Positions 22,720-28,117 of a stretch of DNA of 33,056 bases are shown piece after piece. Origin of the DNA: a bacterium. GTDB taxonomy: Bacteria; Patescibacteriota; Minisyncoccia; UBA6257; GWB1-50-10. Numbering within the stretch: the first letter of the stretch is position 1; each line of letters begins with the position of its first letter. The position numbers and the translations under genes are program-made. The stretch is taken from positions 1 to 33,056 of the forward strand of contig JAKAHO010000002.1 in assembly GCA_021814835.1 (NCBI GenBank), given 5' to 3'. Under the pieces are notes generated by a model. The model was not told where the DNA came from, searched no databases, and saw only the letters and a list, made by a program, of their open reading frames with translations.

Positions 22720-23051
22720 GGACTATAAAAACAGAGCAAAATCCCACTTAACCGTTACGCATAATTTTCACTTAAAAATTTTCTGTGAACAAAACGCTCC
22801 CGATAAAGATAGCGGCTTTCGTCTCCTGATAAATTACGGCGAATTCAATCGCCTCGCCGGTTGATAATGTTTCACGCAAAATACACCCTGAATTGTCGGA
22901 AAGCTCTCCTATAACTACCCGAAAAATGATAACGCTGCGAAACGCGTACGCGGGAATGTTTTTTTACTTGATCACGATAAAAAAATCTTTGAGTATAAAT
23001 AAAGGCGAGAAGCCATTCCTCCCGCAATAAGCATGATAAAAAATGAATCAC
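22720..23051. other. Gene-poor stretch upstream of csoR
   Basis: About 330 bases, AT-richer than the surroundings. On the minus strand 22775-22963 is a 63-codon open frame with protein-like composition (contains RVVIGELSDNSGCILRETL) but no ATG or GTG start; it may be a decayed gene. No RNA family is recognised. The left part supplies DNA upstream of the csoR promoter. Confidence 0.3.
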
Positions 23052-23085
23052 AAAAAAATCCGCTCGAATCGAGCGGATTTTTTTT
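23052..23085 (-). terminator. Rho-independent terminator of the 31-residue basic protein gene
   Basis: A 15-base-pair stem (arms 23052-23066, 23070-23084) with a 3-base loop and a run of seven T on the minus strand, one base after the stop codon. Confidence 0.9.
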
Positions 23086-23086
23086 A

Positions 23087-23182
23087 TTAGCGGCTGCGCT
23101 TTGCTGCCTTCCTCTTCTTCGGAGCCGCCTTCCTCTTCTTCGGAGCCGCCTTCCTCTTTGCTACCTTCTTTTTCTTTGCCAT
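23087..23182 (-). CDS. 31-residue Lys/Ala-rich DNA-binding-like peptide
   Basis: The product MAKKKKVAKRKAAPKKRKAA continues with a further KRKAA unit to KRSR. It is a threefold KRKAAPK-type repeat, like the tails of histone H1 and bacterial Hc1-like proteins. The predicted role is nucleic acid binding or charge neutralisation in the nucleoid. A strong terminator directly after the stop and a promoter-like TGATACAAT about 60 bases upstream support a real single-gene unit. The product is only 31 residues, so it is easily missed. Confidence 0.65.
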   Translation of the reverse strand: MAKKKKVAKRKAAPKKRKAAPKKRKAAKRSR

Positions 23183-23310
23183 AGATATAAATAAGTTGTT
23201 TGAAATATTCGACCTTTCACTAAAATATTTTATTTAATCTCATTGTATCATTTTATTTTTGCGAAATTGTGAAAAACGTACGCGTTCTGTGCATAACTTA
23301 CAATAAAAAC

Positions 23311-23343
23311 AAAAAGAGCTCCGACACATACATGTGGAGCTCT
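23311..23343 (-). terminator. Rho-independent terminator after the 35-residue protein gene
   Basis: Arms AGAGCTCC/GGAGCTCT (23315-23322, 23336-23343) with a partly paired loop, then TTTTTG and TTTTTATTG on the minus strand. Confidence 0.8.
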
Positions 23344-23359
23344 TGGGAAATTTTCAAAA

Positions 23360-23467
23360 TCACCGCCTACTCTTCCATTCGAAACCGCAATCCTCGCACA
23401 AACGCCGGATGCCGCCGCTTTCGGATATAATCTCGGTATCAAACCGCGTGAGGCGTTTCGCAAGCAT
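23360..23467 (-). CDS. 35-residue CxxC (zinc-knuckle-like) protein
   Basis: Begins MLAKRLTRFDTEIISESGGI and ends RRLCEDCGFEWKSRR. Cys24-x2-Cys27 followed by Gly-Phe-Glu-Trp is like half a zinc ribbon, so two chains might share a metal. An excellent ribosome site (AAAGGAG) sits 5 bases before the ATG and overlaps the stop region of the 149-residue gene, and a terminator follows, which together make it a real small gene. It is co-transcribed with the 149-residue gene. Function unknown. Confidence 0.7.
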   Translation of the reverse strand: MLAKRLTRFDTEIISESGGIRRLCEDCGFEWKSRR

Positions 23468-23478
23468 GTGGCTCCTTT

Positions 23479-23928
23479 CTATATCACGTGCAGACGTCGA
23501 AGTTCCTGCTCCACAATCCACACCGCCCTCTGGAACTCCTTCTTGCCGATGCCCGCAATCACCTGTTTTATCATATCCTTGTTCTTGTGATACAGAAACA
23601 TCGAGGGTCTGACGGCGTCGAATGGATTATCTCGAAGCATGATGGGGCCGCCTGCGATTCCTACGGGGTAGGGATCGATGAGTGCGAACTCACGGGAGAG
23701 AAGCCACGAATGCTCGAAGCTGCGGTAGAAGTAACCATCGACGCACTCGAGTTGAGGAAAGAGATTCGCAAGTGCATGGGTGATAATATGACACGAAAGT
23801 TCTATCACCCGCCCCCTCCTGTCAGACCCGAGACTGAGTCCGTCGGGAAAATGCTCCACGAGCAAGCGAATGGACGCGAAAAGCTGTTGGTCGCTCTTCG
23901 AAATAAACCGCAGGGTGTAGGGCGTCAT
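23479..23928 (-). CDS. Uncharacterised 149-residue protein with a possible Cys-His-Asp triad
   Basis: A soluble 149-residue protein with no signal peptide. Cys46 (in IELSCHIITHAL), then Cys62, then EHSWLLSREFALIDPYPVG with His73 and Asp85. The order Cys, His followed by Ser-Trp, and Asp-Pro about twelve residues later resembles transglutaminase-like or papain-fold enzymes. This is an inference from a short pattern. The C-terminal 45 residues are a basic helix with KKEFQRAVWIVEQELRRL. A very strong ribosome site (AAAGGAGGG) precedes the ATG. It forms an operon with the 35-residue CxxC protein. Confidence 0.75.
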   Translation of the reverse strand: MTPYTLRFISKSDQQLFASIRLLVEHFPDGLSLGSDRRGRVIELSCHIITHALANLFPQLECVDGYFYRSFEHSWLLSREFALIDPYPVGIAGGPIMLRDNPFDAVRPSMFLYHKNKDMIKQVIAGIGKKEFQRAVWIVEQELRRLHVI

Positions 23929-24010
23929 TGTCCCTCCTTTTATTTGACGTTGTTAAAGCAAAACTATGCCCACCATACCACATATATGCGCCCCAGCAAC
24001 AGCAGTGATG

Positions 24011-24439
24011 CTATTTAAAAATAACGGGAATTTCCCGGGAATCATCATGCTCGAGAAGCCCGGATGGATTATCTTTCTTCACTATGAGAAATCCTCGCAC
24101 GCCGTAAGATGGCTTTTCGAACGTGAGCGTTCCAGAAAACGGCACAAAGTCGGTAGTCATCCATTCGCCCTCAGCCTTCGCATAACTCTGTGCAATAATT
24201 TTTCCATCCCAGTCCGTGAGCACAAGGGGGAAACTAGCTTCAAAGAACCAGTTCCCGCGCGCACGCCCGCGCACAGTGAGCGGAGAAATAATTTCACTGT
24301 TTGCTTCAGGATATGTAATCACAATCGGCTCGTTTGAATTCGCCGCGCGTTGCGATGCTCTGAAAAATATGAGAGATGCGGCTGACACAACAAACGCTAT
24401 AAGCGCTGCTGAAATATATATGCGCTTCTTTAAAGACAT
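24011..24439 (-). CDS. Membrane-anchored Gmad2 immunoglobulin-like domain protein
   Basis: A 142-residue protein. A membrane helix (about 7-26) is followed by a Gmad2 domain (residues about 38-140): ITYPEANSEIISPLTVRGRA, then WFFEASFPLVLTDWDG, GEWMTTDFVPFSGTLTF and DNPSG. Gmad2 is a beta-sandwich found in spore-germination and other exported proteins; here it sits outside the membrane with unknown ligand. I start at MSLKKR because CAGGA lies just before that ATG; the upstream in-frame ATG lacks a site. It follows the SHOCT gene by 48 bases. Confidence 0.88.
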   Translation of the reverse strand: MSLKKRIYISAALIAFVVSAASLIFFRASQRAANSNEPIVITYPEANSEIISPLTVRGRARGNWFFEASFPLVLTDWDGKIIAQSYAKAEGEWMTTDFVPFSGTLTFEKPSYGVRGFLIVKKDNPSGLLEHDDSREIPVIFK

Positions 24440-24487
24440 AATTCCTGTTGCGGCGCGCAAGTACAAGCAATGGGCGCGAGTAGTCGT

Positions 24488-24736
24488 CTAGCTGAGCTCC
24501 TTCTTCTTTTCCTCGAATTCTTTCTTGTCTATCTCGCCCTTCGCATATCGCTCTTTTACAATATCAAGCGGCGATTTTTCTCCATGCCTTCCTCCGCGTT
24601 CGTGGCCCCGTGCCCAACGAACGAGCGCAACGATGCCGCCGATGATAAGCGCCCACCAGAGAACCATAAACAACCAACCGAAACCGCCAAATGGTGAAAA
24701 TCCGTAATACATCATATCGTACATTAAATCATACAT
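24488..24736 (-). CDS. SHOCT-domain membrane protein
   Basis: An 82-residue protein. A Met/Tyr/Gly-rich N-terminus (MYDLMYDMMYYGF) is followed by one membrane helix (about 21-41, WLFMVLWWALIIGGIVALV) and a C-terminal SHOCT helix pair (SPLDIVKERYAKGEIDKKEFEEKKKEL). SHOCT is a short oligomerisation domain found at protein C-termini. It starts 3 bases after the tspO stop, so the two are in one operon. Precise function unknown. Confidence 0.85.
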   Translation of the reverse strand: MYDLMYDMMYYGFSPFGGFGWLFMVLWWALIIGGIVALVRWARGHERGGRHGEKSPLDIVKERYAKGEIDKKEFEEKKKELS

Positions 24737-24739
24737 ATG

Positions 24740-25201
24740 TTAATTAAGCATCCAAATTGAGTAATTGAGATACGCCGCGAAGCTCACCCACGCAATATAC
24801 GGGATAAGCACATACGCGGCCGATCTTGAGATTTTTGCGAACGCCGCTATTGCCCAGAGAATGAGCGCCCAAAGTAACACGATATCAATAAGTGCAAGTG
24901 CGGGATTGTGCATCCCGAAAAAGAAATATGACCAAAGCACGTTCACGGTAAGTTGCGCCCAAAATACGTAAAGCGCGCGAACCTCGCCCTTGCGCCACAC
25001 AAGATACGCCGCGACGCCCATGAGAAAATAGAGTGTAATCCACGCGGGACCAAAAACCCATCCCGGGGGCGTGAGTGCCGACTTAGTGAGTCCCGCGTAC
25101 CATCCAGAAATCACAGGAACAGTAAAAACTGAGCCCGCAATACCGGCAAGCTCGCACACGAGGACCATTATACCGAGCCGAGCCCAATCGGGTAGCTTCA
25201 T
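24740..25201 (-). CDS. tspO: TspO/MBR family membrane protein
   Basis: A 153-residue protein with five membrane helices, the family length. Typical segments are LTKSALTPPGWVFGPAWITLYFLMG, where the PP and GPAW lie in loop 1 and helix 2; QLTVNVLWSYFFFG; and AYLNYSIWMLN at the end. TspO proteins bind tetrapyrroles and are linked to redox or light stress; a transport role is debated. TAGAAT (25208-25213, extended TGATAGAAT) is 6 bases before the ATG. It heads an operon with the SHOCT gene. Confidence 0.94.
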   Translation of the reverse strand: MKLPDWARLGIMVLVCELAGIAGSVFTVPVISGWYAGLTKSALTPPGWVFGPAWITLYFLMGVAAYLVWRKGEVRALYVFWAQLTVNVLWSYFFFGMHNPALALIDIVLLWALILWAIAAFAKISRSAAYVLIPYIAWVSFAAYLNYSIWMLN

Positions 25202-25207
25202 ATCTTC

Positions 25208-25213
25208 ATTCTA
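25208..25213 (-). promoter_or_regulatory. Extended -10 box, 6 bases before ATG of tspO
   Basis: The minus strand reads TGATAGAAT, six bases, ATG. A TTATAC-like -35 lies 17 bases further upstream. Confidence 0.4.
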
Positions 25214-25240
25214 TCATCTGCGCCCCTCGTGTATAACAAA

Positions 25241-25271
25241 AACCGCCCCGGACGTTGCCTTGGGAACGGTT
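25241..25271 (-). terminator. Decayed copy of the glutaredoxin terminator
   Basis: AACCG/CGGTT arms with an interior clearly similar to the terminator at 27475-27508 (shared GTTGCC core), followed by TTTTTGTT on the minus strand. It lies just after the glutaredoxin remnant and may now serve the histidine kinase gene. Confidence 0.55.
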
Positions 25272-25281
25272 AAGATTTCAA

Positions 25282-25362
25282 TTAAGAAAGCAGTTCCTCG
25301 AATGCGTCAAGTTGGAAGTTCATAACATATACGCCTTACGCACCCATTTGCGCGAGGCTTTT
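25282..25362 (-). pseudogene. Remnant of a second glutaredoxin gene (3' end)
   Basis: The minus-strand frame reads ...NKSLAQMGA, a stop, GVYVMNFQLDAFEELLS and a stop. The intact glutaredoxin at 27520-27756 reads RKSGQMGVPVVEIDSEIIVGFQPDAFEELLS over the same stretch. The last 12 residues match except for one, and the DNA matches onward through the terminator. An internal stop and the loss of about seven residues show it is dead. The two copies lie about 2.24 kb apart in the same direction, on either side of the histidine kinase gene. Confidence 0.72.
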
Positions 25363-25383
25363 ATTTTATGTATTTGTTAACGC

Positions 25384-27423
25384 TTATTTAATTAAAAGAT
25401 TTACGTAAAAAACAGTTCCTACCCCCTCCTTCGATTCAAACCAAACCCTCCCTCCCAATCTTTCCACAAGCGTTTTAAGAAGATAAAGTCCCAACCCGGT
25501 TCCCATAGGCACTTTTTCCTTTATATTGTCGGCGCGGAAAAGTTTAGTAAAAATTCTGCTCTTCGCCTCATCGGGAATTCCATAACCGCTGTCCTTAACG
25601 GCGATCATAACCTTGTTGTCCGTCTTTTCGATGGTAATGTCAACCTTTCCGTTCTCGGGAGTATATTTTATCGCATTCGTAAGCAGGTTCTGAAGAATAA
25701 TTCTTGCCGTTTTTGTTCCGATAGCAAGGTAGGGAATCCCGTCTCCATATTTCTTCTGCAACACTATTTTTTTGTCCGTAATTTGACTCGCGAGTTCGTT
25801 CAATACCGAATCTGAAATCTGCAATAAATCCACCTCCCCTTCCTCTATGGGAAATCCGCTTGCTTCTATTTTGGTGATATCGAGAAATCCGCCGACCAAT
25901 TCGGCCATATTTTTACTGCTCTCATGAATTTGTTTCAACACCGTTTTTTGTTCTTCGCTTATCGGTCCCTTGTCACCATCAAGCAACGCCTCAACATTCC
26001 ACGATATTGCGGTAATCGGCGTACCAAGCTGATGCGAGGCAAGAGAAATAAACTCACTCTTCGCCTTGTCTAATGCCCTTTCTTTGCTGATATCCCTTTC
26101 TATTCCCACGAAATATATGAGCGCGCCTCTCACATCAAAAATCGGGGATATGCTTATTATTGCGGTATATACCGTTCCGTCTTTTTTTATATTGGTGATT
26201 TCTCCTACGTATTCCTTTTTTTGGGTCTTAATGACGCTCCATAGATTCTGATAATATTCTAGACCCATCGGCTGCCTCCAAAGCACGCCGGCCTTTTTGC
26301 CGATTGCCTCTTCGGGCTTATAGCCGGTTATTTTTTCGATTGCCCTATTGCCATAAATTACAATTCCCTCCGCGTCGGTAATTACAATCTGATCGGATGC
26401 ATTATCCACTGCAAGTTTAAACTTCTGCAAATCATTTGCGAGTTTTTCGATTTTATTTCTTTCCGACACTATCTGCCCTCTGCGCCGATACGCGAACCAC
26501 AAAAAGAAAAGAAAGAGCGATTCAAAAACAAACGAAATGCCGGCATACAACTCAGTCCTTTGGTAAGCGCTGTCTATATAACTTGGCGTAAGTTTTAACT
26601 GCCAAACCTTATCAGCAATCACTATATCCTGACTCACCTCGCCCGTTCTCGGCAAAATATAATTCTGCGCTGCCGGATCTTTTACAAGGTCGCCTTGAGG
26701 ATTAATAACGCGCTCGCCGCTGTTGTTCAGTATGACATCGGCCCCGATGGGAACAATAAAGTTTTTAGTTTGAATATATTCGTTTTTGCTGTATACGAGA
26801 CTGCTGCTCGCAACAGGCGCAAGCAAATGGGACAAACGCATTACCACCAACGCCTCCCCAAAATAATTACCGCCTCTATAAATCGGAGAATACAGAATAA
26901 GCCCCGGATATCCCTGTTGAAGCATAATCGGTTCAGTAACAACCGTAGAGCGAGTTGTTTTTGCTTTTTCTATCGAAAGTAAACGATTGGGGTATTGATT
27001 CAGATCCAATCCTATGACTTTGGCATTATCCTCGTTCATCGGATATGCGTAACGGATATTGTTATTCGCATCAACCCATTCAATAGTAATGGGCATCGCA
27101 ATTGGTCCCGCGGCAATACTCCCCACAAGAGCGGAGCTAAATAAATCGAACTCCTCTTTATTTATTTCGTTGCCGGAAGCGAAAAAGGCGCGAGTACTTT
27201 CTACGGCGACCGATACGGCTTGTAGGCGTCTGTTAATTAAAGACTTAGTGCCTTCAACTTCGTTATTGTAAACAGTGCGTGAAAATCCAAGTTCCAATCC
27301 GTATCCGATGATATTTATCCCGATAAGCAATAATAAAACCAATAATCCCGGAATAATAACGACGAGTATTCCGGGAAGAATAAAGAGTTTCGGCGCATTC
27401 AATGATGTGTCGCCTTCTTCCAT
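25384..27423 (-). CDS. Membrane histidine kinase with CHASE and PAS domains (orphan)
   Basis: A 679-residue sensor kinase. First membrane helix 15-38; extracytoplasmic CHASE-type domain about 60-280 (RAFFASGNEINKEEFDLFS, WVDANNNIRYAYPMNED); second helix 293-311; PAS about 335-445 (ITDAEGIVIYGNRAIEKITGY); HisKA with phospho-acceptor His464 in SLASHQLGTPITAISWN; HATPase with NLLTNAIKYTP, DSGYGIP and GTGLGLYLLK. No response regulator is present in the window. TATACT (27432-27437, TGGTATACT) is 8 bases before the ATG. The gene is bracketed by the intact glutaredoxin gene and a decayed copy of its end, suggesting arrival by insertion or duplication. Confidence 0.94.
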   Translation of the reverse strand: MEEGDTSLNAPKLFILPGILVVIIPGLLVLLLLIGINIIGYGLELGFSRTVYNNEVEGTKSLINRRLQAVSVAVESTRAFFASGNEINKEEFDLFSSALVGSIAAGPIAMPITIEWVDANNNIRYAYPMNEDNAKVIGLDLNQYPNRLLSIEKAKTTRSTVVTEPIMLQQGYPGLILYSPIYRGGNYFGEALVVMRLSHLLAPVASSSLVYSKNEYIQTKNFIVPIGADVILNNSGERVINPQGDLVKDPAAQNYILPRTGEVSQDIVIADKVWQLKLTPSYIDSAYQRTELYAGISFVFESLFLFFLWFAYRRRGQIVSERNKIEKLANDLQKFKLAVDNASDQIVITDAEGIVIYGNRAIEKITGYKPEEAIGKKAGVLWRQPMGLEYYQNLWSVIKTQKKEYVGEITNIKKDGTVYTAIISISPIFDVRGALIYFVGIERDISKERALDKAKSEFISLASHQLGTPITAISWNVEALLDGDKGPISEEQKTVLKQIHESSKNMAELVGGFLDITKIEASGFPIEEGEVDLLQISDSVLNELASQITDKKIVLQKKYGDGIPYLAIGTKTARIILQNLLTNAIKYTPENGKVDITIEKTDNKVMIAVKDSGYGIPDEAKSRIFTKLFRADNIKEKVPMGTGLGLYLLKTLVERLGGRVWFESKEGVGTVFYVNLLIK

Positions 27424-27431
27424 ATCCTATA

Positions 27432-27437
27432 AGTATA
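27432..27437 (-). promoter_or_regulatory. Extended -10 box, 8 bases before ATG of the histidine kinase
   Basis: The minus strand reads TGGTATACT, then eight bases including AGGAT, then ATG. Confidence 0.45.
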
Positions 27438-27474
27438 CCAGTCGATGACAAAGCGTACGAGAATTTTTGAAAAC

Positions 27475-27508
27475 AAAAAACCGCCCGTAAGTTGCCCTAA
27501 GAGCGGTT
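27475..27508 (-). terminator. Rho-independent terminator of the glutaredoxin gene
   Basis: AACCGC/GCGGTT arms (27479-27484, 27503-27508) on the minus strand, followed by a run of T (GGTTTTTTG). Twelve bases after the stop codon. Confidence 0.7.
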
Positions 27509-27519
27509 GAAGCATCTGA

Positions 27520-27756
27520 CTAGGAAAGTAACTCCTCAAATGCGTCGGGTTGGAATCCCACAATAATCTCACTATCAATCTCGACAACGGGTACGCCCAT
27601 CTGCCCGCTTTTTCTCACCATTTCGTCCGCGGCGCTCATATCGCGGCTCACGTCAATATCATTGAACGCAATGCCCTTCGTTTTAAAGAAGTTTTTCGCC
27701 ATAACGCAGTAAGGGCAGGTCTGCGTGGAATATATTGTTACTGAATGTGTATTCAT
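27520..27756 (-). CDS. Glutaredoxin-like thiol oxidoreductase
   Basis: A 78-residue glutaredoxin-fold protein with CPYC active site (Cys14, Cys17 in STQTCPYCVMAKNFF), the cis-proline loop QMGVPVVEID and the GFQPDAFEELL C-terminus (NrdH/YruB-like). It reduces disulfides in the cytosol. It follows the ArsR gene by 13 bases and is likely controlled by it. A decayed second copy of its 3' end is found at 25282-25362. Confidence 0.94.
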   Translation of the reverse strand: MNTHSVTIYSTQTCPYCVMAKNFFKTKGIAFNDIDVSRDMSAADEMVRKSGQMGVPVVEIDSEIIVGFQPDAFEELLS

Positions 27757-27769
27757 ATATGTATAATTA

Positions 27770-28054
27770 TTATTTATATTTGCAGATTAAACGCTTCAAA
27801 TCTCCGACAAACGGCGCCTTTGGAAGCTCGTAGCACATACGCTTTCCCGACCGCCTTGCAACAAGCAACCCCGTACGCGCCATAACTTTCAGATGATGCG
27901 AAGTAATAGCCACGCTCATATTGAGCTTTTCAGCGATATCGGAAACACAAATATTCTTTGTGTCAAAAATGACGCAAAGAATCTTCAGTCGACCCGTGTC
28001 CCCCGCCGTCCGCAAAAGCCCGGCAATATCGTGTATATCTTTTTTTATGCGCAT
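27770..28054 (-). CDS. ArsR/SmtB-family winged-helix repressor
   Basis: A 94-residue HTH protein: GDTGRLKILCVIF, then NICVSDIAEKLNMSVAITSHHLKVMARTGLL (recognition helix), then the wing VARRSGKRMCYEL. Cysteines at 27, 36, 74 and 91. Cys36 occupies the alpha-3 position used by metal sensors (ELCVCDL in ArsR), but the usual second Cys is Ser38, so metal sensing is uncertain and redox sensing possible. It is upstream of the glutaredoxin gene. A dyad just upstream of its ATG fits self-repression. Confidence 0.9.
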   Translation of the reverse strand: MRIKKDIHDIAGLLRTAGDTGRLKILCVIFDTKNICVSDIAEKLNMSVAITSHHLKVMARTGLLVARRSGKRMCYELPKAPFVGDLKRLICKYK

Positions 28055-28058
28055 ACCT

Positions 28059-28078
28059 CGTTCAAATGAACGTTTGAA
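28059..28078. promoter_or_regulatory. ArsR-type operator (overlapping dyads) before arsR-glutaredoxin
   Basis: TTCAAA-N6-TTTGAA (28061-28078) overlaps a second dyad CGTTCA-N2-TGAACG (28059-28072). The TTCAAA/TTTGAA type is common in ArsR/SmtB operators. It lies between the -10 and the ATG, where binding would block transcription. Confidence 0.65.
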
Positions 28079-28107
28079 TGATATCGCACATAATCACCGC
28101 TTGTCAA
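28078..28107 (-). promoter_or_regulatory. Promoter of the arsR-glutaredoxin operon
   Basis: The -35 TTGACA is at 28102-28107 and the -10 TATCAT at 28078-28083, with an 18-base spacer. It lies between the ATPase stop and the operator. Confidence 0.6.
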
Positions 28108-28117
28108 CACGCACAAC

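Noticed and set aside
23248..23463. 71-residue minus-strand open frame
   Set aside because: It is out of frame with the better supported 35-residue gene, runs through the terminator and has no ribosome site.
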